Source of the DNA: Phycomyces blakesleeanus NRRL 1555(-)
Lineage: Eukaryota > Mucoromycota > Mucoromycetes > Mucorales > Phycomycetaceae
NCBI RefSeq assembly: GCF_001638985.1
Contig: NW_017265138.1
Location: forward strand, 310,001 to 374,000
Length of the DNA stretch: 64,000 nucleotides
Direction: 5' to 3'
Shown here piece after piece: positions 13,625 to 26,357 of the stretch. The notes beneath the pieces are model-generated. The model saw only the letters and a list, made by a program, of their open reading frames with translations. It was not told where the DNA came from and ran no database searches. The translations under genes and the position numbers were made by a program. Within the stretch, counting starts at the first letter, position 1. Each line of letters begins with the position of its first letter.

Positions 13625-15182
13625 ATGTCAAAGAATCCGTCTTTCAAAAATGATGATCAAGAATCCTTGAGAGTTGCGTCTATAACTCAAATCAGCAGAG
13701 GAAAAGGTTCTCGAAAATCAATCTATCTGGCTGCCATTATGGCTGCTGCTGGTGGCTTTGTCGTTGGCTATGACTCTGGATCAATCTCTGGTGTCATGGC
13801 AATGGATGTATTTGCCAACAAATTCTTGAACCAAGATACTTCATACCGCGAAGGTCTCTTGGTAGCCATCATGTTATTGACAGCAACCCTTGGAGGATTA
13901 ATGTCTGGTTATATATGTGGTAATTAATATTATAATATATATAATTATAATTATAATTAATAATAATTATTTAATAGATTGGATTGGTCGTAAATACACA
14001 ATCTTGCTTGGAACCTATGTATTTGCTATTGGTGCCCTTCTGGAAACAATTGGGTCCAACTTTGGCCTTTTTATGGCCGGTCGGGTTTTTGTTGGCTTTG
14101 GCGAAGGCTTTCTGACCAATGCGATCCCGCTCTACCATTCAGAGATCGCTCCTCCTGATATCCGTGGCCGTCTGATCAGTCTCTATAGCGCCATGTCGGC
14201 CATTGGATCAATTGCGGGCTACTTTGTCAACTTTGGCACAAGCTATCTCTCACCCTCAGACTGGTGCTGGAGAACTGCGTTTCTGATCCAGGTCATACTC
14301 TGTCTCTTGCTCTCGTTTGCCTACCTGCTCCCCTTTTCGCCTCGCTGGCTGGTCGACAAGCAAAGAAACGACGAGGCATTGGCGGTCTTGGCGTTGCTGC
14401 ACGAATCTACTATCGATGACCCGGCGGTTCTTGCAGAATATGACTCAATTGTGACCGAGATTGAGTACGAACGCACATTCGGTGCCCGTACCTTTGTCGA
14501 GCTCTTTAAAGGCACTAACCTCAAACGAACCCTGTTTGCCTTGTTCACCGGAAATGGAGCCGCCTTTACCGGCACAGACGCCATCTCTTACTACGCCCCC
14601 CAGATCTTCAAACAGGCCGGTCTGACAGACACCTCCCTTGCCCTGGCCACCAGTGGTGGCAGCAAGATTGTTGCGTTTTTCTGCAATATGCTCACTCTGG
14701 TTTTTATTGACAAACTCGGTCGGCGTCTCATTTTCATCAGTGGAGCCTTTTTGATGGGCTCGACCATGTACATTGTCGGAGCTATCTTTCAATCCTACAA
14801 CACCCTGGGTAGCATTAACATCAGCAGTGGCGACCAATCGGTCGGACTCTCGAGCAGTACTGCCCGAAATGCGGTGATTGCCTTGATTTACATCTTTGAG
14901 GCAGCATATGCCTATAGCTGGGGTCCGGTGGCCTATGTCTATCCGGCCGAGATTTTGAATATGCGTACCCGAGCCAAGGGTCTGGCGCTGGCCTATGGGC
15001 TCAACTGGGCCGTGGCGATCTTTATGACATTTGTGATGCCGATCTTTATGGACAACACGATCTACGGTGGCTACTATTTCTTTGGTGGCTGTTGCACTCT
15101 GCTTGTGATCGGGTCCTTTTTCCTACCAGAAACCAAAGGCTACACGCTTGAAGAAATAGACCAAATTTTCAACCCTCACTAA
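13625..15182 (+). CDS. MFS sugar (hexose) transporter, 499 aa
   Basis: Exons 13625-13919 and 13978-15182 join through a 58-nt intron (GTAATT...AATAG), restoring the signature DWIGRK. Sugar-porter family landmarks appear in order: GYDSGSISGV in TM1, DWIGRK in loop 2-3, GRVFVGFGEG, the PLYHSEIAPPDIRGRL motif, PFSPRWLVDK at the end of TM6, ISYYAPQIF in TM7, DKLGRR in loop 8-9, a WGPVAYVYPAEILNMRTRAK block, and the C-terminal PETKGYTLEEIDQIF. Length and 12-TM layout are normal for the family. It should be a plasma-membrane proton-coupled or facilitative hexose carrier; the exact substrate cannot be read from sequence. Exon 2 is clearly more GC-rich than its surroundings. A TPP riboswitch lies on the same strand about 0.8 kb after the stop. 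Confidence 0.93.
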
Positions 15183-15300
15183 AGAAGAAGCAAAAGCAAA
15201 GGCGGCAGAGACAACAATTGATTTATGTTTATATTTTATTATTACTATTACTATTCTCCTTCTTATTTCCTAGGTGTCATATAAAATTCACGGCAACAAT

Positions 15301-15331
<31 letters not shown>

Positions 15332-15990
15332 GCCAATATTTTTACTCTCTCTATATTTTATATTTTCAACCTTACTGCTTTGGATATCTCGATACCAACA
15401 CCTTTCAGACGTTTCGACTCTTTTCGATCTTCACCAAAAAAAAAGCACAACTTTCTATTTACTCCTTTTATGACAACCAGGCAATAATAATAATAATAAA
15501 AAAAGAACGAAAGGGCGGAAGAGAAAGAGAGAGAAGAAGAGAGACGACAAGAGCAAGAATATAGGAAAATGGTAAGAAAGCGCAACACATTCATTTTTTT
15601 TTTATTACTTTTTTTTTCTCTTTTATTTTTTGCGCTTTATCATTTTCCAAACCGACACCCGAATCGCGTAAGTGTGGAGAATTTCTTTTCTTTTCTTTTC
15701 TTTTTTTTTCTTTTTTTCTTTTTCTTCTTCTTCTCTCTCTATACTTCTTCTACTTTTTCTTCTTATTCTTCTACCTCTTTTATTACTATTATTTAGAGAG
15801 AGAGAGGAAGTTAATGATATAGAGATAAAACGAAAAAAAGAAATGAAAAGGAAAGAAATGGTGTCGTGTTTTTATTTTACTTCTTTATTTTCACTTTATA
15901 TATTTCTTGTTCGTCTCTCTTCCTTCCCTTTTTTTATATTATTCTCTTTGCCTTTACTACTTCTACTTCTTGCTTTTCATTATTCTGTAC
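15183..15990. other. Pyrimidine/purine-tract region between transporter and riboswitch
   Basis: Holds (AAC)n at about 15294-15331, (AAT)n near 15484-15498 and long T/C-rich tracts. A possible splice donor (ATG followed by GTAAGA) sits at about 15568-15575. No coding frame is convincing. It may be the long 3' UTR of the transporter or the 5' leader or intron of an unrecognised transcript carrying the riboswitch. Confidence 0.4.
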
Positions 15991-15993
15991 AAT

Positions 15994-16126
15994 TTGACTC
16001 GAGGGGTGCTGCAAAAAAAAAAGATTTTGATTTGGGAATAACAAAAAAAAAAAGTAAAAGAAGATCTTTAAGCGGCTGAGATTATACCCTTAAAAACGGA
16101 TCAGGGTAATTCCTGCGACGTGATGA
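15994..16126 (+). promoter_or_regulatory. TPP (THI-element) riboswitch aptamer
   Basis: The conserved core is present in order: GAGGGGTGCTGC (P2 5' side), GGCTGAGATTATACCC (the near-invariant CTGAGA with its P2 3' side), then GGATCAGGGTAATTCCTGCG (the P4/P5 pyrophosphate-sensing arm, with a CAGG...CCTG hairpin). The variable P3 arm is about 60 nt long, with self-complementary AAAGAT/ATCTTT. A long P3 is usual in fungal TPP riboswitches, which normally act by controlling splicing in 5' leaders of thiamine genes. Here no thiamine gene is visible downstream. The upstream neighbour is a sugar-type transporter on the same strand. Confidence 0.9.
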
Positions 16127-19100
16127 TGACCTTTGTACCTTTAATTCATTCATTCATTCATTTTCTATTCTTATTCCTTACCCTTCTTATTATTCTTATT
16201 CTTATTTATTCTTAATTCTTCATTATTTATTATTTATTATTTTTTGTCAAATGGTTGACAAGAAATCCGAAATAGAAGAAAAGAAGTGTAAGGTGTGTGT
16301 GGTGTGGTTTGATATTATGTGACAATACAGAGGGAAGAAGTGGGAGTTGCGATAGATTGTGGAAAGGTGGTCAAAGGCAAACAATTTTTGAACCAATAAA
16401 ACAAATAAACGGATTCTTTGGTAGAATCCATGAATACTATCTATATATAAAAAGTGCTGTGTCCATTATAGTCCAATATTAGTCTATGTCAATAGGATAA
16501 AATAGGGTTGCATAGATTAGATCAAATTTTAATCAAATCAAATAGTTCTCTGTGTCTGTGCCTATTATATAAGTATAAATCTAAAATATAAAAGGGAAAT
16601 CTATATTCCCTCCATATCCTATATATAAATCTGTCCTTTCAAATCTTGTTACAAACCTTGGATACGGATACAAGCGAACAAAAAGTAAGAATAAGAATAA
16701 AAAGATTAGAGTTACATGGGATTTCTGGATAATTTCTATTGGACGATATAAGGGAAAAAAATCATAATCTTGATCTTGATTTCGATTTCGATCTTATCTT
16801 ATCCTTCCGGTAAACTGATGGTGTAATACTCTCCTCTATTTTAACACACAAGCGAATGAAATAAAGAAAGAATGAATGAATGAATGGAGTAGGACAGTAA
16901 GTATGATATTATATAATCATTATAATCACATACATACATTCATTCATTCATACATATATTATATACATATATTATATATATAAAGTGCTACGCTTGTCAG
17001 ACTCTGGATTAAACAAATATTCTAGCCAATCAATCAGACAAACAAGCTTTGTTTAGTTTTGAAATATACTACACATTTCGTCTTTTAGGCAGATTGGGCT
17101 ACAGAACCGACTGCTCAGTGTCAGGTCGATCAATAAACACAAGCACAAATAATAAAAATACCAAAGTTCAACATTCTCTTGGAGTTTATAAACTCAAGTT
17201 TCTTTCTGTATTTAAATACACAAATTCTGGATATCAATGCTTCTTTAAAGAAGAAGAAAGGCTTCTCTCTTTTGAGTCTACTCTTCGATACTGACCAAAA
17301 TTGCTCAATAGAATCGAGCTCCAGAGTATATAAAAAAAGATTAATGCGACCACTATCCATGACAACATAATGCCCTTTAGATTACTCGCCCAAAGGTATA
17401 TATCCTTCAACTGGATAAAAGTAAGCATGCTTTACGCTGATGCTACACTTCTTCTTAATAAAATCGTAAAGCAAGACCTTCCATCAATCAACTCTACAAG
17501 ATGTTTTTGATACTCCTTTGTTTAAAATGGCAGGTACGTCTCTCATTGAAACATTCTGATAGCCAAAATTATTATCTGCGTGGAATATGATAAAAACAAC
17601 ATGACATATATCATATATTTTAGTCCATAGACAATACCAAACACAAAAATAAGGCTTGGATTATACTAGTGATTTTTATGAGCTTGAGCATGGAAGTAGA
17701 TGCTTAATTTCAAAAACTTGCTGAGCATTTAAATTGTTTTATTTATTTTTTCTTTAAACCGAATAATAGTATATAGCAACACTTACAAAAACTCACAAAA
17801 ATTATGCTCACTACAAAGCTGATAGTCTCGAGAACATTTAACTTGTATTTTTTTTATATTAAAAATAAAAGAAAAATATCTCATAATAATGAATTTTACT
17901 AGTGAAGAAGACTATACCAGATAGTATGATTATCTAAATGCCTCTTTTTATTATGTAACTGATATTTTAGTTCTTCTATGTGGCTTACGAGCACTTGAAT
18001 GATAATTGAAATGCTACTGCTGCAGATGCTCTGATAGAAATAGATTCTATTGAGTTGCTTTTTGGAGAAATTAAAACGCCTCAACCCAAATAAAGTACAT
18101 CATCCTGTCAGTTGTACGTACACAGCATGTGATATACGTAAAATTGCGCGCACCTACACGTATATTTATGAATAGCCAACAAACATTAGTAATAATAAAA
18201 GCTAAAACTAAAACTAAAACTAAAAAAATTGGTCAACAATTTTCTCTTTTAGTTTGTTTGTTTTGATATCCCCACAAACCAATTGTACCAATAGAGTCAA
18301 ATGAGGCTCATATAGAAACCACAAGCCTTTATAACTTATACGTGTCAAATAACAATATTCTCTTTAAACAAATCACCATTTTTTCTTATTATTTATCTAT
18401 ATATCTATATATTCGAGTCTAATCATGGCTCACCAAAACCAGTAAGAGAGATTGAAATGATTATATCTATTCTGGATTATGAAACACTAAAGGACGGAAA
18501 AGAAACGGCTTATCAATGGTTCTCTTGATAGGATTTAAGCTTTGCTCATCATTTCAATAACAATAATAATAATAATAATAATAATAATTAATCAATCAAA
18601 AGTGAGATTATTGTTATCCAAAATGACAAGTCCAAGCTTAATGATTATTCTCCTTTCCCTTTAAAAACAGAAACATAAAAAAAAACATATATTTAATGTA
18701 ATGTAAAGTATAAAAGAAAATTCAAAATAACCTCTAGACTTGTCTTCTAAATAGAAGACAAAGAGGTATTTCTAAACGCTTGATAGAAAACGACATTTTG
18801 TTTTAAGAATTTCCACAAAACTGGACATGAGACTATTCTAGAAAAAAGACGTTTGTGTTGTAACTTGGAATCCTTTAATATCTACTATATAACCCAGGCA
18901 GAGAGGTATCTGTCAAAGAAGATATATATATATATAAAATGATTATTTAATATGAAGATCCTATCTGAAACATAATAGCAATATGTCTGGTCTATCATTG
19001 GACCATCCTCAAAAAGAACTTGAACTACTACCACCAAGTCATTACGGTGATTCATATCCCGGGTGACTGGAGATGTCTCAATAAATCTATAAAGATAATT

Positions 19101-19623
19101 TGACTGAACTTCTTTTTAAAGAAATATATAAATATAAATATAAATATAATATACTATATAAAAAGGTGCAAGGTTAAGAAAAGCAAGGGATATGAAGAGA
19201 GGAGGGAAATTGGGGTAGGTTAATCGGACAGACAGAATTCTGGGGCGGTAGGTTAAAATACAATTTAGGTTTATTACAAAACATAAAATTCCAAAAAAAA
19301 AAAAAAAAAAAAAAAAAACAAAAACAAAAAGCTTGTGCGCTCTTCTTTTATAAAGACTTTATATATTCATTAGGTATTGTTCATTGATTGGTAGTGGTAG
19401 TGGTAGTGGTAGTGGTAGTGGTATCAATGCTTCTATATCATCATACTTTATCGCCTTTGCTTTATAAAACAAGTTCCTGGTTTACAATTTTCATTTTCAT
19501 TTTCATTTTTCTCACACCTTTTTATTGTACCTGATTAATGGTAACATAGCAACAAAAGGTATTTTCCATATGAGTGTGTGTATATACATATTCAATTCAA
19601 TTACTCAATCACTCAATCACTGG

Positions 19624-19656
<33 letters not shown>

Positions 19657-20050
19657 GTATATAATATGTATATGTATATAACTCAGACGTCATCTCTTGT
19701 GCCTTTTTCTTTTTTTTTCTTCTTCTTCCTCTTTCATTCTCCCTTCTTTTTCTCTCTCTCTCTTTCTCTCTCTCTCTCTATATATATTTCACACTCATAA
19801 CTACTCTCACCCACCCACCAACACACACACACATTTTCTCTCTTTCTGCTTCTTCTTTCTCCTTCTATTCTTCTTTTTTTTTTCATTTTATTTTTTTCTG
19901 TACAACTATTAATAAAATTACCTTCTACAACCAAAAGCAGCAGCAACAACAACAACAACAACAGCAACAACAATAGAATACCATTATTACCACTATAATC
20001 ACTATTACCATTACCATTACCATAATTTCTATTATATATTCTTCTCACAT
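16127..20050. other. Intergenic region, no confident gene
   Basis: AT-rich with (TTCA)n and (TTATTC)n repeats just after the riboswitch, an A-run at about 19293-19318, (GGTAGT)n at about 19391-19422 and (TACATA)n near 19625-19655. Only short frames occur. No thiamine-biosynthesis gene is recognisable downstream of the riboswitch. The CT-rich stretch at 19700-19870 and the A-rich leader look like promoter and 5' UTR of the RING-ligase gene. Confidence 0.5.
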
Positions 20051-21604
20051 ATGCGTAGTGACATTCTAGTATATTCATCCGTTTCATTTATCACATTCAT
20101 CGTAGCATTCGTCGTTTCATTGCGTTCATTTATTGAATCTGACACATGGAATACGGTGAATGAATGTTATTCGACTGCTGATATTGACACTATGAATGTC
20201 GTTGTACGGCTGCTCCGAGAATCCGATCAACCTCCCTTTCGACTATTCGGACAGCCTGATACTGTAGTTTGTAGCAGTTATCTGTCAGCTTTTTTCGGCT
20301 ATATTGAGACACAGAAAGTGAGCCTAGTGGTAATGTATACACCATATATAATGTATTTTAAAAAGAAAAGAAATTATTCTCTTTCTCTCTTGTATATATA
20401 TATCCTTTTTATTTAATTATTTATTTATTTTATTTGTGCATTTATTAGCTTCATGTAAATATGGCAGTGTGTGTGTCGATTATTCTTGGAAGAGCAATAA
20501 TTGCTTTATTTTTTGATGATCTGTGGCCAACCGAGAGCCAGGTTAGTTTTTGTTAATGATTTGTATAAACATTCATTTAAAAAATATATAAATTCAATTA
20601 CTTACTCTTTTTACTATTGGTATCAAATAATAATAATAATCAAATCAAATCAAATTTAAATTTAAATTTAAATACAACCTTTTATATATATATATAAATT
20701 GTATATGACTAATATTAAATAGCACATATATGATCGAATGTTGAATTTTCTTTTATTCAAAATCATCTTCATTGGTGCTGTCATGGACCCTGTCTGGAGG
20801 CACATCCTGAGGCTGTCAATGTGGGTTGGAGTATTGGGATTTATGCGAATCTTTAGTTTATTGAGTAGAGACAGATTTGACAATGTAAGAATCAAGAAAT
20901 GGAAAAATGAAATTGACTATAAGCTATATATATATATATATATATATTGTATTGGTTTTATTAATATTATTTCTTTAACAAAAATTGGTAGCTCACTACA
21001 TTGGCTTATACTTCTCCAGTACAATACTACAAGATTGCTGGTCTGCTGAGCGTCCTTTTTGCATGCAGTATTGCATGGTATTTAGGCTGCTTTGTATTTT
21101 TCCCTGCATCAATTACCTTTCTTACGCTCGAGGTAAGTAATCCTATCTACCTGATTATATCTATATGTATTAAAACAAAATGTGAATTGTAATATCAATA
21201 ATTTTTTTGTTGTTGTTGTTTCATTTGCAGTTCTTACCGGTCGTTCTTGACACAGTACAGGTCATGACGAAATATTTTGCCCATTTGCTGGATCAATGGC
21301 GTGAAAATGGCTTTGAAAGCAAGAGAATCATCAGTTACTACACAGAACTTGCAGCCGATGTATTGATCCTAGGCTGTACTCTGTTACAATACCTTCAACT
21401 GCTGGTAATTTATAATTTCATATATACCTCAACAACAACAATGATACTAATCATAACAATTAGTGGATGCATGGGATTTCGTTTGGCTTGGTTGATATCG
21501 TACTTTTGCTGAATGTCAGAAGTGTCTTGAAAAACTTGCACAGTAAATTACAGATCCACCGTGAGCGATGGAGAGCACTTTCCTATGTCAGAAGCAGGCA
21601 AGTT

Positions 21605-21643
<39 letters not shown>

Positions 21644-22039
21644 CTAACTAATGATATGTATATAGATATGTTCATGCATCAATAGCAGAAATAGCAGCCT
21701 ATAATGATGACTGTGCAATATGTCGTGAAAAGATGAAGACAGCCAAGAAGTTGGCTTGTGGCCATCTATTTCATTTGTGAGTAGAGTATATATACTTTAG
21801 GAAATATCGATTGACAAATCTAATCGTTACTTGCTCACTCATTTTTTCTATATCATTTTCTTTTTCTTTTTCTTTTAAAAAAAAAACCTCTTAGACACTG
21901 TCTACATGCTTGGATCCAACATCATGTATCAAAACCTACATGCCCTACTTGTCGAAGGCCTTTGTCCCCCTTGTCAAACGAACAGAGCTCATTAGGAAGT
22001 TCACTACTGGCTCACCAAATGACAAGTCCTGTCTATTGA
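20051..22039 (+). CDS. AMFR/gp78-like membrane RING E3 ubiquitin ligase, 412 aa
   Basis: Eight exons join in phase: 20051-20329, 20449-20541, 20723-20884, 20992-21132, 21231-21404, 21464-21597, 21666-21776 and 21895-22039. The N-terminal 300 residues are a multi-pass membrane region, with blocks like those of AMFR/gp78 (for example SRDRFDNLTTL before a membrane segment). A C-terminal RING follows: CAIC, then ACGHLFHLHC, then CPTC (C3H2C3 spacing). Family members are ER-membrane E3 ligases for ER-associated degradation; ubiquitin transfer at the ER surface is inferred. The protein stops about 25 residues after the RING, so the CUE and E2-binding G2BR regions of animal gp78 are absent. Intron 6 must be read as GC-AG (donor GCAAGT at 21598); a GT donor would break the frame. 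HRD1/SYVN1 is the alternative assignment. Confidence 0.87.
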
Positions 22040-22662
22040 ACAGTAACAGAAGGATAATTATCGACAAGAGATATATATGTATTACTTAATTGCACTCATT
22101 TCAAGATATCCAACACACATACACACACACATACACATACACACATACACACATACACACATACACATACACACATACACACATACACACATACGATAAA
22201 GTAATGTGATTATGTGCGAGTGTACGTTTCATTCTTGTCATAACAAAACCAAAACACATACAACATACAACACATACACACACACGTACATACACTACAA
22301 AACCTGGTTCAAATCTATTACTATCATTACTGCTGTATCTCTCTATCTTATATATATATTTCTGTACATCACTTTTCTTCGTTTCAGTGTGTATATAATA
22401 TATCTATTCAAGCAAATACATTTGTACATGTAGAATATCATCAATAAGATGTGTGATCATTGCTTACGTGTTTGGTTTATGGTTACCATATAAAATACAT
22501 AGATTTCAAATGAACGAATGCATTATTGTTATTATTATTATTATTATTATGCATCACCACACCACACCACACCACACCACACAGAACAACATAACACAAT
22601 GAGTTATATATTGGAGCTTGCTACTGAGTTTATTGGAATATCAAGGGGTGAATAATAAAGTT
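22040..22662. other. Convergent 3' region with a (CA)n-rich microsatellite
   Basis: Lies between the convergent 3' ends of the RING-ligase and ricin-B-like genes. An ACACAT/ACATAC-type repeat fills about 22111-22195. (TTA)n is at about 22526-22550 and (CACAC)n follows near 22556-22582. No gene is seen. Confidence 0.7.
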
Positions 22663-23410
22663 CTAGAGCTCTTCTAGAGCTACAAGATCCCATCGCTGGT
22701 TAGATGCCTCTTCACCTTCCTGTTTCTCATAGAGAATAACCTCGGCACCATCCTTTTCACTAGCACCCCTACAGACAAGTATGCATCAATAGATCAATAA
22801 ATAGAAAAAGATAAACTACTGTTGATGTACCTTATATCAAGTACCAGAGTAGGATCAGCTGCAGTATGGATATAACCCTCATGATCAATCAGCCAGCTTT
22901 GGTTGGCCGAGTCTTCTTGAGTATCCTTTTGAGAGTATTGAATGATGTGTGCTGATATGATCAATGCAATAGATCCCAAGATATACAGTAAATATAAAGT
23001 CATCAGCCAAAAAACAAAAACTTACTGTCGTGTTTTATGCGACCGCCTTTGACATCAAGAACCTTTCCACTGTTGAGGTTGATAAAGAAACCTCTACGAT
23101 ATTCAAACAACCTTTATACACACACATATATATATATGAGAACCTTGGGATAATAAGATGTTTCTATTGTTGTTTGACTTACTGGTTTGCATTGTCTTCA
23201 TCCTTTTTCTCCCAGACAACAATATGAGCACCGTCTTTTTCTGAACCCCCTGCTACATCAATAACCTTTCCATTGAGCTAATATATATATATATATATAA
23301 TAGTTTTCAATAAACATCTTGTCTGAGGTCTGTCTTTCTTAAAAAGAATAAAAGGAGTTACTTACCTGAGAGACTATAAAGAAAGGACCACGAGGAATGT
23401 ACTGAACCAT
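22663..23410 (-). CDS. Ricin B-type beta-trefoil lectin-like protein, 150 aa
   Basis: Five small exons join in phase: 23410-23366, 23277-23183, 23111-23026, 22951-22831 and 22768-22663. The product is one beta-trefoil-sized domain with three internal repeats, each containing a (V/L)(L/I)D(V/I) strand (KVIDVAG, KVLDVKG, LVLDIRG) and an NQ-x-W-type end (NQSW, NQRW); the first repeat has NQLF instead. No signal peptide is evident. The single-domain size matches the short ricin-B-like proteins of Mucorales, the group that includes the toxin mucoricin, so carbohydrate binding is likely. Toxicity cannot be inferred from this sequence. The gene is intact, with no frameshift or internal stop. It is divergent from nothing nearby and is followed on the same strand by Pdx1 upstream. 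Confidence 0.82.
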
Positions 23411-24063
23411 ACTGTTATTTTGATTGTAAATATAACTTTAACGAAGAAGAAGAAGAGAAAGAAGAGAAAGAAGAGAAAGAAAAAGACCTCTTTATATGCA
23501 AAAACTCACACGTCCCTCTTTTGTCTCGGTCATTCTATCTTTATTTATTTGTATTTATTTTTAAGCTTCTAGGCGTATGCACGTTTATGCAAAGGGTGAC
23601 GTTTGTTTAAGAGTTTGTTCAAGACATATTGATTCTTTTTTTTTTTAATACTAATAAAACTACAGGCCAACATTATTAATGCTCACACATCTTACCACCC
23701 ACATAAATATATACTTCTTGTTGATCACCACCACCATTAATTATCATCCAATTGTTATCGATTCATTTTGTTTAATAATTAAGTTTTTATATATATATTA
23801 TTTTTTTACAAAATAAAAAAAAAGGGGTCTCTCTTGTTCTTTTCTTTTCTTTATCTATATATCTTTAACTTCTTTATCTCTCTCTTGTGTATAATATATT
23901 ATAGTAAAGTATATGATATTATATATGTATACATGTTTTTGTGTGTGTGGGTGTGTTTTTTTTTTTAAAAAAAAATGTAGAAGTGTGTCTTGTATATGTA
24001 TATGTATGTTTTTTTTTTTTTAAAAAAAAAGAATAAAGTGTGTATATATAAAAGGCTCATTCT
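23411..24063. other. Intergenic region between the ricin-B-like and Pdx1 genes
   Basis: AT-rich with GAAGAGAAA repeats just upstream of the ricin-B-like start (23437-23483) and two T-run/A-run palindromes near 23958-23976 and 24009-24030. Contains the promoter of the ricin-B-like gene and the 3' UTR of Pdx1. No gene is seen. Confidence 0.6.
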
Positions 24064-25545
24064 TTACCATCCGCGCTTGGCGAACTTCTGCTCCTCGGTC
24101 AACTCATCAAGGTTGATACCGACCATAGCCTCACCGAGGTTCTCGGAGACAGTGGCAAGGACAGCAGCATCGTTGTAGTGAGTGACGGCTTGGACTGTTA
24201 TTTTTTATGAAGATATAAGAATCACAGCAAAAGAAAACAGAATAGATCTTTTCTCTCTCTCTCTCTTTATATCTTTATATCTTTTCTTTACTTACCAATA
24301 GCCTTTGCGCGCTTGGCGGGATCACCAGACTTGAAGATACCGGAACCAACAAAGACACCATCACAGCCCAATTGCTATATAAAAATAATAATTATAACAA
24401 CAGCAGCACCAGCAGCATTAACAAATATTAGTAACCCAATAATTTTTGTAGCAGCAACACCAAAACCAACAGAGAAAAAAAAAGTTATAATACATATATA
24501 CATATATACATATATATAACCCACATGTGTACACATGTGTATCCCAAAAATATATATATATAAAATAATAATAAAAAAACAGTCCCTGTTGCTACTAACC
24601 ATCATGAGAGCAGCATCGGCAGGGGTGGCGACACCACCGGCAGCAAAGTTGACGACGGGAAGACGACCGAGACGGGCGGTTTCCTTGAGGAGATCGTAAG
24701 GAGCCTGGAGGTCCTTGGCGTAGGCGTAGAGCTCCTCGTCGGTCATGGAGGAAGCACGACGGATCTCGGAGGTGACGGTACGGATGTGACGGACAGCCTC
24801 GACGACGTTACCGGTACCAGCCTCACCCTTGGTGCGGATCATGGCAGCACCTTCGTTGATGCGACGGAGAGCCTCACCGAGGTTCTTGGCACCGCAGACG
24901 TAAGGGATCTTGAAGTTGTGCTTGAGGATGTGGTTGGACTCGTCGGCAGGGGTCAGGACCTCGGACTCGTCAATGTAATCGACACCGATGGACTGGATGA
25001 TCTGAGCCTCGACAAAGTGGCCGATACGGACCTTGGCCATGACGGGGATAGTGACGGCAGCCATGATCTCCTTGATCATCTGGGGGTCAGACATACGGGC
25101 AACACCACCGTTCTTGCGGATATCGGCAGGGACACGCTCCAATGCCATGACAGCACAGGCACCGGCCTCCTCAGCAATGCGAGCCTGCTCAGCGTTGATG
25201 ACATCCATAATAACACCACCCTAAAAAGCACAATACAATATGATATGGTATGATATGATATGATACGACAGGCAGGCATAAGCAGGCACAAATACAGCAA
25301 ATATAACAATTAGATCTTTGGCTTTTTATCCTTTATCTTTATTCCCAAAATAATAAATATATTCTATTCTATTGTATATATGTATATAAAGTATATAATA
25401 CATCTTTTTTCTTTTTAAAGTTTCTTTTTATTACCTTCAACATCTGGGCCAAACCAGCCTTGATGCTGTAGTTGTTCTTGCCAGTGTTATCAGCAGCGGC
25501 TTCCTTGGTGTGGAGGTTAGCAGGGACGGAGAAGTTCTCAGACAT
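24064..25545 (-). CDS. SNZ1: Pyridoxal 5'-phosphate synthase, Pdx1/SNZ subunit, 313 aa
   Basis: Four exons join in phase: 25545-25435, 25220-24600, 24374-24296 and 24194-24064. The enzyme makes pyridoxal 5'-phosphate from ribose 5-phosphate, glyceraldehyde 3-phosphate and ammonia supplied by the glutaminase partner Pdx2/SNO. Family landmarks: GGVIMDV at the start of exon 2, [20 protein letters not shown] with the lysine that binds the sugar phosphate, [17 protein letters not shown] (phosphate-binding), the [20 protein letters not shown] block, and the C-terminal [10 protein letters not shown]. Full length for the family. Exon 2 is much more GC-rich than flanking DNA, as expected for a highly expressed gene. 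Intron 3 (24375-24599) stays open in one frame and should not be translated. No Pdx2 gene is in this window. Confidence 0.96.
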
Positions 25546-26322
25546 TTTTTATTTTTTCTAGATTTGTTAAATAAAATAAAAAAACAGATGGAACTGTGAA
25601 TTGCTTGAAAGATTGTTTTTTATATGTAATTTTTTTTTTTAAAAAAAAAATTATTTTTATTTTATTTTATTTTATTTTCTGACGGGCAAAACAATAATAA
25701 AGTCCGACCAAAAGTTAAACAAAACAAAAAAAAAACCCAAAAGATAATAAAAATTGCTATGTGTATTATGTGTGGTTGTATAAAAAAGAAAAAAAAAAAG
25801 AAAAAGGGGAATCAGACCAATAGAAGGCTTAACCGCACGTGATTGTGTGAAACGGTTTCTTATTTTTATTTATTTTATATATTTTTCGTATAGAATTTTT
25901 GGGCTGTGTGAGTCACGACACATGCCCAGTCCATCTACTTGCAAACCCCCCCCCCCCTCTCTATTCTCCCTTCCACTCTGCCATATTTTTTTTTTATATT
26001 TATTTTTGCCATTTAGATCTGCGCATAAAAGTCGCAAATCTCATCAGCTTTTTTTTTTTACTTTATATTGAATATACATATAACATCATTACACTATACA
26101 AAAAATAAATAAACAATCTATAGACTTTGATTCTTTTGTGCTTGTTATATCGCAAGTCAGGACGTATTCGAATCGCAACTACTAAAGATCATTTTCTTTG
26201 ACTCATACTTTGTACAGTCTTTTTTTTTTTTTTTCTTAAAAAAAATAAATAAATAAATAAATTGCGACGTATATTAATAATCATTGACTCACTATTACAC
26301 AGCCAACTATCTTTAGCTATAA

Positions 26323-26357
<35 letters not shown>

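Noticed and set aside
18425..19070. Possible two-exon micro-gene: MAHQNQ start with GTAAGA donor, then an acceptor and a 27-codon frame at 18984 starting MSGLSLDHPQK
   Set aside because: The joined product would be about 33 aa with a 540-nt intron and no known relative. Splice signals alone in AT-rich DNA are too weak.
24375..24599. In-frame extension of Pdx1 through its third intron
   Set aside because: Splicing at good donor and acceptor sites gives the conserved Pdx1 sequence; the read-through peptide is low-complexity.
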